DNA of 64,000 nt from Ifrita kowaldi. Taxonomy: Eukaryota; Chordata; Aves; Passeriformes; Cinclosomatidae. Below, in pieces: positions 12,780 through 23,112 of this stretch; positions within the stretch are counted from its first letter, which is position 1, and each line of letters starts with the position of its first letter. Location of the stretch: NCBI GenBank assembly GCA_013398055.1, contig VZRS01009490.1, forward strand, positions 124,001 through 188,000, read 5' to 3'. The position numbers were made by a program, and so were the translations under genes. Below the pieces are notes generated by a model that was not told the DNA's origin, made no database searches, and saw only the letters and a program-made list of their open reading frames with translations.

Positions 12780-13106
12780 AGTAACAGTGCCCCGGGTGCC
12801 AGATTTGCAAACCCAACAATGTCCTCTTACCTGCACAGACACAGCACCACCCGAAGTGGTACCTGGAGCCCGGCTCCTGACCCGGGTGCGCCCTGCAGAG
12901 CTGTCAGCCCGGCGGGGATGGGGTGATGATGGGCGGGCAGGGCAGGAGCGCACAGACAGACACACGGACGCGGACTCAGGGACAGGGACACACACAGACA
13001 GACACAGTCCCCTGAGCCCCCCTGCGCACACACGCGCTCACAGGTCCCCGTCAGTGACACGGCAGGGATGGGCAAAACGCTGCATCCTCTGGGCACCCAC
13101 CCCTGC

Positions 13107-13205
13107 GAGAGAAGAGGAAAAGAAGAGGAAGAGAAGCGAAAGAGAAATAGAAGAGAAAGAGTAGAGAAAAGAAAGAGAAAGAGAAGAGGAAGAGAAAGAG
13201 AAAGG
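13107..13205 (+). repeat. Purine-rich (GA)n/(GAAA)n tract
   Basis: About 100 bases of almost pure purine with only three pyrimidine interruptions, made of GAAGAG and GAAAGA units. It lies at the upstream edge of the CpG island. Such homopurine tracts can form triplex (H-DNA) structures. It creates a spurious Arg/Lys/Glu-rich reading frame. Confidence 0.85.
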
Positions 13206-13334
13206 ATGGAGGGCAGGGCAGCGGGCGCTGGCGGCAGCGGAGCGGAGCCGGGCCGGCGGCGATGCGGGAGAGGGGCCGGAGAGGGGCCGGGCAGGGCGGG
13301 CGCGGGTTTAAGGAGCGAGGGGAGGGGAAGAGCT

Positions 13335-13353
13335 GGGCGGGGAGGGCTGCGGG
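13335..13353 (+). other. G-quadruplex motif at edge of gap
   Basis: GGGCGGGGAGGGCTGCGGG has four runs of at least three G with loops of 1, 1 and 4 bases. This is a canonical intramolecular quadruplex pattern and ends 16 bases before the N run. Confidence 0.7.
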
Positions 13354-13369
13354 CTCCGCCGCTGGCCCG

Positions 13370-13564
13370 NNNNNNNNNNNNNNNNNNNNNNNNNNNNNNN
13401 NNNNNNNNNNNNNNNNNNNNNNNNNNNNNNNNNNNNNNNNNNNNNNNNNNNNNNNNNNNNNNNNNNNNNNNNNNNNNNNNNNNNNNNNNNNNNNNNNNNN
13501 NNNNNNNNNNNNNNNNNNNNNNNNNNNNNNNNNNNNNNNNNNNNNNNNNNNNNNNNNNNNNNNN
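13370..13564. other. Assembly gap (195 N)
   Basis: A run of 195 undetermined bases inside the CpG island. The bases just before it include a quadruplex-type motif (13335-13353), consistent with sequencing drop-out in very GC-rich DNA. Confidence 0.99.
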
Positions 13565-14050
13565 AGGTGTGGGCGATGAGAGAGAGGTTCGAGGGAAGGG
13601 GACTGGGGGTGCCGGCCCGAGGGGCGGGGAAATGTTTTCCCCGAAGGGCAGAGAATCGGGGGACCCGTGTGCCCGCAGTGTGGGGAGGAAACGCCCTTTC
13701 TGTCTTAGCAAACAGGTGGTTTCTGCTTTTACCTCCTCCCTAAGCTCAGTGTCTAAATAAAAAGCCCTCAGCTAGGATATTTTTGCTTGAATTTCAGCTC
13801 TGACTTGTGAGCTGGAGCCACTCTTCCTTCACCCCTCCTCCAAACACATCCCCGGTCCCCTCTGCTGCTGCACCCCGATTCTTCTGCCCTGGCGGAAGCA
13901 TTTCACAGCTGTCCCATCAGGGCGGCTGTCCACCAGACGGGACTGATGTCTGCCCCGAAAGGAAGGTCTCAAAGCAAGCCCAAAGGACATACAAAGGATG
14001 TCATCAGTGCCCATGCATTTTTTTAGCATGACTGAAATGGTGTTTTCTCA

Positions 14051-14220
14051 GGTTGCTCAGAAAAGTGGCGGGTGCCCCATCCCTGGAAGTGTCCAAGGTC
14101 AGGTTGGATGGGGCTTGGAGCCACCTGGGATAGTGGAAAGTGTCCCTGCCCATGGCAGGGGGGTTGGAACTGGATGATCTTTGAGGTGCCTTCCAATCCA
14201 AACCTTTCTGATTCTATCAT
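14051..14220 (+). mobile_element. CR1 retrotransposon 3' fragment
   Basis: Contains GGTGCCCCATCCCTGGAAGT, GATGGGGCTTGGAGC, CCCATGGCAGGGGGTTGG and TTCCAATCCAAACC, then ATTCTATC. It is well preserved and belongs to the same subfamily type as the copy at 3595-3754. Confidence 0.9.
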
Positions 14221-15360
14221 AAACACAGTTGCATCTAGAGCAGACCAGTGGGTCAGGATCTAGACCAGGTTATGAAGATGTTCCTGTGTCTGCTGTAATT
14301 TCCCAGTGCAGGCCTGAGACCTTAGGTGTCAGCAGGTTTATGGCTGCTCAGATCCATGAAAGCCCACACAGCTTTGGTGGCAGATGGCAGGTTTGATTTT
14401 TTTTTTTTTCGTCTGTCTACTATGTGGTAGCAACAGATTGAGAAAGTTCTTTCTGTTGTGTTACAGCTCACCCTCAAGCTGAAGGAGCACTGCAGATACC
14501 TTTCCGCAAAGTTTTCTGCTTTGCAAAGAGAAATCATTGACCAAATTCCGTTTTCTAAACTTCAGAATTTTCTGGGGAACATGCATTCATTATTATACAT
14601 ACTTTAAGTTGACATGTGCTTAAATGGAGCAGATTTCTACCCTGTCAGGTGGTTGGAAAGGCAGGTCTCCAATGTCTTCTCTAATCCCTTTTGCCAGTGA
14701 CATGTTATTTTCACTCAGCCCAGTTTCATCCCTGCTACTGCCAGTGACACAAGGTGTAATTATGTTATCCTTCGTGTGTTATTAAGACCAATTCATGGCC
14801 ATCCTGTGCATTTTTTAAGAGGCCTGTTCATCTCTCAGTTCTTCCATTCCTTGAGCAGAACACATTCAACTTCTGTGTGGGTACAGAAAGACTTTTCTAC
14901 TGAAGAAGGATCATCACCTTTGCTGTTCCCTTTCAGGTTTCCTGCAGGAATCTCTACCTCGATACGAGTTAGAGCCTGAGTCACCAAAGCACTTTGCTGT
15001 ATTTACTGAATTGGGACTTGAGGTTTGTGTTCATCGTGTGGCTGTTTAAAATTTCTTGACAGGATTGCATTATAGGCACAAGTTATTAGACAATCTGTTC
15101 AGAGGTATGAAAGAAAACATCCATGAGTGCAGGAAGGTGAGAGGTTTCCTGAGGACTCACAGCCTTGCTGATCTCTGTCCAGCTTTTGGAGTGGTTGCAT
15201 GGTTTATTCACATCTCTGCCATCAGAATCAGCCAGAATCATTGGTCTATGAAAAGCAGATGAAATATTTAATGCTGATATGCACCTATAAACCTGAGAAG
15301 GAATCCACTGTTTCCAGCTGATCCCATTCCAGCACTCACAAATTGCATTAAAAGGGTGGG

Positions 15361-15522
15361 CTGGCATTGGAACAGGACATGGTGGAATCACCAGTCCTGG
15401 AAGTGTTCAAAAAACCTGTAGGTGTGGTGCTTATGGACATGGTTTAGTGGTGCATCTGGCGATGCTAAGTTAGTGGTTTGACTCAGTTTTAGAGGTCTTT
15501 TTCAACCTTAATGTTTCTATGA
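15361..15522 (+). mobile_element. CR1 retrotransposon 3' fragment
   Basis: Degraded but recognisable: CATTGGAACAGG, ACATGGTTTAGTGGTG, AGAGGTCTTTTTCAACCTTA and a terminal TTTCTATGA. Confidence 0.8.
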
Positions 15523-18143
15523 AAAGAAAAAGGAGAGCAGGGGGTTGCTCAACTCTAGCCTGAAGCAGCAAAGCAAAACTTTTCCCATAATAGAGCACTA
15601 TGTTCTTTATGCTGACTTTCTGCATAACTTTTTCTTCAGGCTGCTTCACTTCCCAACCCAGTATTTTATTAAACATTATTTTTACCTGATGTTAAGCTTG
15701 TGGCACACTGGTGGTTTTCTCCCTAAAGCTTCACCTTCCCAAGAATATTTTGCCTCACACAAGTAAAGGATCTGTCACATTAGCTTTATCTGTTGTAAGA
15801 CATTAAACCAAGTGGTGTAAAGCAGATGAGTGTTGTGTACAATGAAGAAAACCTGATATCATCCCTTGGTCTGTAGCAGGTTTGTATTTAGATCTTGCAG
15901 CAGTTAGTATTTCATCTACTGCACAAAATAATCATCTGTCAACCTTCTTACAGCAAGCTCAGTTGTTAAAGTTGTTGCTTCTCTTTACAATGTACCAAGG
16001 TGATTAACTGAAAGAGAATCATTCCTCTTTGCAGGTACTTTGTCTCCAATGATCTGGAAGAAGCATAAACAAGTAGATGGCAATTCAAGCAGCTGTCTTA
16101 TTACAATTTCTGTTGGAAACAGCACTGAATCAGCAGCTCAGAGGATTGTGACAAACGTCTATGCACAGATAACATAACTCAATTTCCCCACATTTTTCAG
16201 TTCTTTCTGCTCTGATTGTGAGCCTTTGATTTCCATTTTCACCCTGGGGTTAGGAATATAAAAGATGGATGTACTGCATGGAGAAGAAGGTCTGTGTAGC
16301 CTGATATCTTATCCCTGGGAACGGATGGCTCAGCAGGTGTGTAGGAAAACAGTAATTATTCCACAATGCTTCCCAAGAATGGTGTCTCGGTCTGTGATTG
16401 TTGCACAGGCATTTCCTCACAAAGACATGGTGTGTGACTTGAACTGCTCACAGTCCCTTCTTATTTAGTAAATTTACCAGCCACATTTGAATCCAGATGA
16501 ACATTACTTACAAATGTTTTGTGGCAACATATCCTGCAATAGCTCACTCCCAGGAGTTATGCAGTCTGCAAATCACGGTGCCTTCACTTCCTGAAACATC
16601 CAGTTTGATCACAGATATAACTGACTTTTTCTTCTGCCCAGTTAATGGTGTCTCAGGGCTCTGGCAGGTTTCTTATACAAATTCCCTGAAAATTCTGGTG
16701 CTGTCAAGGCTCAGATCAGTAGCTGTGTGCTGGCAACTCATAAATTCTTAAGAAACAAGGATTTGCATCATTAGGGAATACTCTTGTCCTTTTTTTATCT
16801 TTACATACATTCTCTTGTGCACATTATGTATTATAATCCCTAAAGGCTTACATTTCAAGGCATGAAGCAGATCCAAGTGGTCTCTCTTAAGAAAAAGTCT
16901 ACCTAACAAAGAAACGTTCTCTTCCCTGCAGTGTAGAATTTTCTATACCAAAACCTATTGAGAGCAATGAAAGGAAAAGACTAAATTCTGCAGAAGAATA
17001 TATTTTGCATTATTGTGCTGCATGTCATGGTTTAGTTTGTTATAGGTTTTATAAAACTCATGTATCATGACAGTATTCTATTTTGGTCTTGTTCTTACTT
17101 TGTTGTTGTTAGTGAATTACAGGATTTGTATTTCCTAAATCCTGACACATAAATGATTTCTGTTGGATGAGCATTGTATGCAGCTTTTCATCCAATGCTG
17201 CAAGTTACAAAGTCATGAATTATGGAGACCTCACAGTTTAGTGAAGAAAAGACTCATAAAGTTAATTTTAAAACAAATAAAATTTCTGCTAATCCTACAG
17301 TAAGCTTTGGAATAACACCTTCAAGAGTGAAGAGAAATGGTAACAAAAATGGAAAAATCTACCATCAACATGAGCAAAGACTTTCAAAATTTCCTTCCTA
17401 CTCTTCAGAAAAACCAGTTGACTTTTGAGCCACATATAATTTGTTCCTGTATTGATAACCCCAGCTGCATCTAAATCTCATTTAATATAAAATGGTTGTA
17501 AGAACAATGATAACTCACACAAATAATTGTTGTAAGTATTTCTTGTTTCCTAAATTATACAAGGGCATTCTCATAGTTCTCCATCTCTCTAATGCACAGA
17601 GTTTATGTTTATCCATCTCTCAGTCACCAACTTCTGATTCTTTGTTCACAAATCTCATTTTAAAAAAATGCAACCTTTGCTTTTATAAGTTAATACCTAA
17701 ACCATATAAAAAACGTAGTATTTCATAAAACCCTTTTCCGTCTTCTCCATGTAATTTGGGGCAGAAAATGCTATGGTAGAGAAAGGGAGAAACCTTTCCT
17801 TATAGTGACCCAGCTTTCTGAAACTCATTTTGTGAAAAATAACTGTTTTAAGCAGTTCATTGGGCTGACCTATGAAAAGGATGCATAGTGGAACAAACTC
17901 CTCTGTATATAATAAATGTGATTTATCACATGGCTCCCTTCACAATAGTCTGCAAAAGCAATGCACAAGCCAACATATAATTGAGTTCTTGTTAGTTATA
18001 TCAATATCAAAGAGGACAAAGTATCACATCCTTGTGCATCATAGGTTTGAGTTATTTATTACAAATTGCTACAAGGACTACTGGTAGATTTAGTAGCTTC
18101 TGTAAGTCTGATATCTGATAACTGGTGACATTAGAGAATCAAT

Positions 18144-18200
18144 GATCACAATATTCTGAGTTGGAAGGGACCCACTGGGATCATCGAATCCAGCTCATGA
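18144..18200 (-). mobile_element. Short CR1 3' remnant
   Basis: On the plus strand it reads ATCACAATATTCTGAGTTGG, AAGGGACCCACTGGGATCAT, then CGAATCCAGCTC. This is the reverse complement of a CR1 3' terminus of the type also found at the tail of the SINE. Confidence 0.75.
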
Positions 18201-19030
18201 CTGATGACATTACCTGACTGATGACCTGACAACATTACCAGGTCTATAATTAAATGCTTTTCCTTCTCTCCATTTATAGGGTATAAACTTCCATAATGCT
18301 GAGTTCTGGAGATGATAGTATCTCACAACACACTTGAAATCAAGACACTTGTAAAGATATTGATACAGTGAAAGGCTTTCTTCTGAAAATGTCTGTGACT
18401 CACTGGCTCAAATAGTCAATGAATTGCAAAATTAAGCTTGTCTGATGGACTAGCAAGGAACAATTTTCTTCCTCTTTATTGAACTCCAACACAGGGCCTG
18501 GAGTGCTCTTCAACTTTGTATTTCCTTGTACTACAGTAAATCAACATCGATGCCTCTTTCCTGGATTTTCAGTGAAGCCAGGCAAAATGGGCCCAGCTGG
18601 GGTTGCTGCAAGTAAAACCTAAATGCATTGTCTCCATCTCTAGGACAGTGAAACACCTTTCTTCCCCTCTTCCGTTTACATTTTAATATTTTGACAATCA
18701 TCAAATAATCTGGCATTCCACAGCCTAATTCATTTACAAACACCCTGATCACTGAACTCAAAAGCATCACATATGCTCAGGACAGAACTCAATGTTGAAC
18801 ATCACCAATCCTTTGTTGTCTGCACTTCATCTATAAACATGAGCAGAATGACTTTTTTCCCTCTCTTCTTGAGAATGTAATGCAGACTCAGTGAAAAGAT
18901 ACAGACTACACTGCCTCTCTAGGTAATTTTACTTTTACATATATTGTCTATTTCTTTAAAGTTGATATTGCATTGAAATCAAAGAGTTATTCTTCAATTA
19001 GAGACAAGCAGAATAGGAGCAAGAATTAAA

Positions 19031-19318
19031 GAATCATAGAATAATACAGGTTGGAAAAGTCCTTTAAGATGAAGTCCAACCATTAACCCAGCTCTGCCTA
19101 GTTCACCACTAAACCATGTCCCCAAATGCCACATCTACATGGCTTTTAAGCACCCTTGTGGATGGTGACTCCACCACTTCCCTGGCTAGCCTGTTCCAAT
19201 GCCTGGTAACCCTCTGAGGGAAGAAAGTTTTCCAAATATCCCATCTAAATTTCCCCTGGTGCAACTTGATGCCATTTCCTTTGGTCCTGACACTTTTTCC
19301 TGGGAAAAGAGACCCAGA
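19031..19318 (-). mobile_element. CR1 retrotransposon 3' fragment
   Basis: Reverse-complement CR1: GAATCATAGAATAATACAGG, AGGTTGGAAAAGTCC, CACTAAACCATGTCCC, CCACCACTTCCCTGG, then an AAGAAAGTTTTCC section. It is fairly complete for a 3' fragment and lies about 110 bases from an oppositely oriented CR1 at 19428. Confidence 0.9.
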
Positions 19319-19427
19319 ATAAGAAGAGGAAAAATATGTTTATGAGTCTAAAGTTAAGGTGCCAATAAACATTAAAAAAATCTTTATTTTTGAAGGAGGC
19401 AATTAACCAGTTTGATGTCCTTGTGTC

Positions 19428-19562
19428 CTGGCCTTCAAAGTCAGATTGGATGGGGCTCTGAGCAACCTGGTGTAGTGGAAGGTGTCCCTGTCCATGGTAG
19501 GGGGTTGGAACTAAATTATCTTTAAGGTCCCTTACAGTCCAAGAGTCTGTGACTGTGATTCT
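19428..19562 (+). mobile_element. CR1 retrotransposon 3' fragment
   Basis: CAGATTGGATGGGGCTCTGA, GCAACCTGGTGTAGTGG and AGGTGTCCCTGTCCATGG, then a decayed octamer tail. Together with the preceding minus-strand copy it forms a potential hairpin of facing repeats of different subfamilies. Confidence 0.85.
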
Positions 19563-21250
19563 TGAGGTCACTCATGATCTTTTAAATACCTATAAGAACA
19601 GAAATTTATTCTGATAGCATAGTTACCACTGTGACCCTTATTTGTGCTGGAAGACCCTTTTCAAGCAGTTGATCTGAAATGGTTTCTTCTCCAGCTTGTA
19701 TTGTTTGATATATCCTGCAACAGCTCCAGACCTGTAAAATTTCTTTATGTTCTGGGCATCCTTGCCTAATTCTAGAGCCACACTGGAGATCTTGCAACTG
19801 AACTAACCAGCAGTATGACAGCAGGAAATCGGGTGTAGGAGCCCGTGCATGTCAGACACAAAGGAGATACATGAGGGTGAGTGGTGCTGAGGGTGTAAAA
19901 CCTTTCATTGTGCACATTTGAGATGAGGGGATAACTCAAAATATAAAGAAACTGGGCAGCCCAAGCAAGTGCTAATCATCCATTTCCTTTTTGCACTCTC
20001 TTAGCCTGTCAGCTGATATGTTGTTAAAAGGTTGGAGGCTGGTGCTGTTTATCCTCTCCACCTCAGTTTCCCATTCTTACACCACCCAGGTGTCCTTCTC
20101 TGCCATTTTAAAAGTCCATAAATATTTCTGAAACATTTTTCTCCATATATTTTCAATGCAAAATAATACTTTCAATGCAGAAATAACTTTCCACTGGGAA
20201 TAATTTTGCATCTTGGTAGCTCCTAGGTCTGTAAGTTATATTTTGTATCCCATTGAGAGGAGAAAATCACATTTTAACCAAAGATAAAGTAAAATTTCTT
20301 CACTATGACTTCCAGAAAATAAAGTTCTGTAGATTTTTATATACAGAAGACAAAAATAATGACCCAGACTGAATATGGCTTATTCATGACTTCAAGCCAA
20401 GACAAATACAGAAGGAAATTTTTAAGGATTAAATTTGAGAGATGAAGAAGATATTCTCATACAGGAAAACTTACTTTAATGTCAACTGACTGGTATTTTT
20501 CCTAGGTTTGAAATATTGCAATTAGTCTGGGAAGAAAGGTTAAAGGGCATCAAGCTGGTGACGTGGTCAAAGGGAAATAATACACAAATTTATTACATGG
20601 ATATCCATAACTCATGCATAGTATATTTACTAGGCAGAGACTATTTTTTCCGTTCCATTGGACTTCAAAATACAGAGAAAAGTCAGTGTCTGTGTCGATG
20701 GTAACATCTGCACCTAGCTGCTGTGCATTTACAAGTTGAGCAATACGGTGAAATAACCCTATAAATATGAAATACATTTTCCAGCTGAAAATATTGATGT
20801 ATTTCTTTTTGGTGCCTTTAAAGAAATATCAAAATTAGATTACATAATTTGAGGGGAAAAAAAAAAAGAGATATTTTGAAAGAAAAGAGGTGGAAAAAAG
20901 TCAAGGTTTGTCCTGTTAGAGAGGTGGGATGAGTTGAGGTGAAAGCAGGGAGAAGAGCAATTTTGAAGATTATTCTGTGCATATAAATGCACCACACAGC
21001 TGAGTGCTAGACAGTGCAAGTTTGGTCTTCAGACACAATATAAAGTATGAAGAGATGGAAAATTTGGGATGAGAAAGAACTGTGAGTTTTCTGAAGGAGC
21101 GCTTTAAGAAGCTTGAATTTCACAGAGTGAACGTCAGACAGCTTAGGGCAGGATGATTGGGTGACTGAGCAGAGTGGCAAGCCAGAAGAATGATTTTACT
21201 GGTTGATTTTGGAAACTGTGGGATACTCTATATGAGTTAGAAGTTGGAAG

Positions 21251-21805
21251 AATATAAGAAGAGCTCTACAGAGTTAGACCAATGTTGCACTTAGTCCCTA
21301 CTCTTGACTTCATTAGTAGTTAATAAAACACTCCTAGAGAAAAACAGGGTGAATCTACAGTAAAGCTCTCCATAATAATCTCACTTGCTCCAGTAATTTT
21401 TATTTTTGTCTTTTCCTAGACAAGAGGATGGTATTTAACAACATTGAGTAGATTTCTCCCTCATGAAATACACGATTCCTTTTTGAACTAACACAAGCTG
21501 ATCCCACAGCAAGTTTCAAAACTTTACGGCATTGTGAAAAAAAAACCTCCTACATATTTGGCACTTACTCATTTTACTTGATGACCCTTAATACCCTTAT
21601 TCGCCTAGAATGCAATCCTTCCTTGTTCTCCATATCATCCATGATTTAATTAAGCCTCTATCATAGTCCTCTTCAGTCTTTATTTCTTTCAGGATGAGCT
21701 GTAGCTCATTTGCTTGACCTTCTCAAAATTCTAATTATCCCTGCCAGTCTTCTCTGTGCCTTGCCAAATTTCAGTTTGTCCATATTAAGATGGGGAATTG
21801 TTTGG
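21251..21805 (-). mobile_element. Very old CR1-like element
   Basis: The order of segments matches the ancient CR1 pattern shared by turtles, crocodilians and birds as I recall it: GTTAGACCAATGTTGCACTT, then CCTTTTTGAACTAACACAAG, CTCTATCATAGTCCTCTTCA, GTCTTTATTTCTTTCAGGAT, and CCAGTCTTCTCTGTGCC. Each block is strongly diverged from the consensus, which implies an insertion predating modern birds. Confidence 0.55.
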
Positions 21806-22636
21806 GAAGAAACAAGGGCAGGAGTCAGTAGTTATGATTTGCACCTGCCATGATGTACACATGCAGTGACAGCTGTTACTGCTTTGCTCTCAGTTCCTCA
21901 TAATTGCAAAATGTTCTTGTCTTTGACTGCTACTGAGCATTTCATGGACCTACCTACTGTAATCCCAACATCTTCTAACAGGGTAAAAACTTATCATTCT
22001 CTGTATACATTTGGGATTGGATTCCCATGTACACCCTTTTATACTTATCAATAAAGAATTTCATCTGCGGTTTTTTTTCCCAGTCCTTCACTGTCATTAA
22101 GTCTTTCTATCACTATGTTGTGCTGGTTGGTTTACATATGTGCAGTTGGTTTACCTCTCTTCTAACACTGATGATTTACTGTTATTCGATACTTTTACCT
22201 GCTTGTTATTCAGTTAGTTTTCTAGGACAAGATCTGCTCACACCAACCCCAGTGAGATTCCACAGGTGACTTCTGGCCACTGTGCAACTCTGCACTGAGC
22301 ATTGTAGTAAGCTCTAAGTAAAGTAAAAGGCTGCCACTTGCAGTGGAGGGGGAGCCTGAAAAACAGGTATTATTTTCCAACTTTTGCTGACCAAGTGTAG
22401 TTTCTTTCCAGGAAAGTGGCATATATTAAAAAGACAATCTGCTTGTCAGCTTCCTGATGTCATTTGTTGTTCTCAGAAATCTTTGCATCTTCCCAAACCC
22501 AATATAGAAGTTTTCCCTGAAATGCAGACTGAAAAAGTAGAGGTGCTGTTCAAAGCAAAATACAAGTTCAGCAGGTAAATTATGAGATCTTGCTCCATTG
22601 GCTGGTCTGATAAGCCGCACTCCCTCTGGGAGGTAT

Positions 22637-23112
22637 CATTGAATCACAGAATTGCAAAGACCCTTAGGAGCATTGAGTCCAATCCTTAACCCAGCACTGC
22701 CAACTCCACCACTAAACCATGTCCCTAAGTGGCACATCTACACATCTTTTAAATACTTCCATGGATGGTGACTCAACCACTTCCCTGAGCAGCCTGTTCC
22801 AAAGCTTAAGAATGCTTTCTGGGGAGAGATTTTTCCTAATATCCAATCTAAACCTCCCCTGGCACAACTTGAGGCCATTTCCTCTCAACCTCTTTCTTGT
22901 TACTTTGGAGAAGAGATTGATTCCCAACTGCCTACACCCTCTTTTCAGGTATTTGTAGAGGGTGATGAGGTTCCCCCTGAGCCTCCTTACCCAGGCTAAA
23001 CACCCCCACCTCCCTCAGCTGCTCCTCATCAGACTTTTGCTCCCGCCCCTTCACCAGGTCCTTGACCCCTCTGGACTCACTGCTCAGCAAAGTCTGCTGC
23101 ATCGCTGGGACC
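22637..23112 (-). mobile_element. CR1 retrotransposon, long 3' fragment
   Basis: One of the longest CR1 copies in the window. It starts in reverse-complement tail (GAATCACAGAATTGC) and passes through ACTAAACCATGTCCCTAAG, CCACTTCCCTGAGCAGCCTG, AGGTTCCCCCTGAGCCTCC and CTCCCTCAGCTGCTCCTCA. The far end encodes the decayed C-terminal part of the CR1 reverse transcriptase region. Confidence 0.92.

Larger units (their letters stand above)
12780..13700. promoter_or_regulatory. CpG island with internal assembly gap, probable promoter
   Basis: Base composition changes sharply here from AT-rich flanks to GC-rich sequence with many CpG dinucleotides, strongest at 13210-13369 and 13565-13680. GC-box-like sequences are present, for example GGGCGGGG at 13335-13342 and GGGGCGGGG at 13621-13629. 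The centre is missing (N at 13370-13564). Vertebrate islands of this kind usually mark a promoter and first exon. The bases after the gap read AG|GTGTGG, which could be a plus-strand splice donor at the end of a hidden first exon. I cannot tell the direction of transcription or which gene it serves. Reading frames across the island are GC-driven or span the N run and are not called as genes. Confidence 0.65.
14221..21250. other. Intergenic with scattered CR1
   Basis: Between the listed CR1 copies (15361, 18144, 19031, 19428) the sequence is unique and AT-rich. No splice-flanked exon, tRNA or promoter pattern stands out. An A-run occurs near 20862-20872. Confidence 0.5.

Noticed and set aside
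12827..13711. Long reading frames (230-294 aa) across the CpG island
   Set aside because: They run through 195 N treated as open codons and through a purine tract. Low stop frequency in GC-rich DNA explains the rest.
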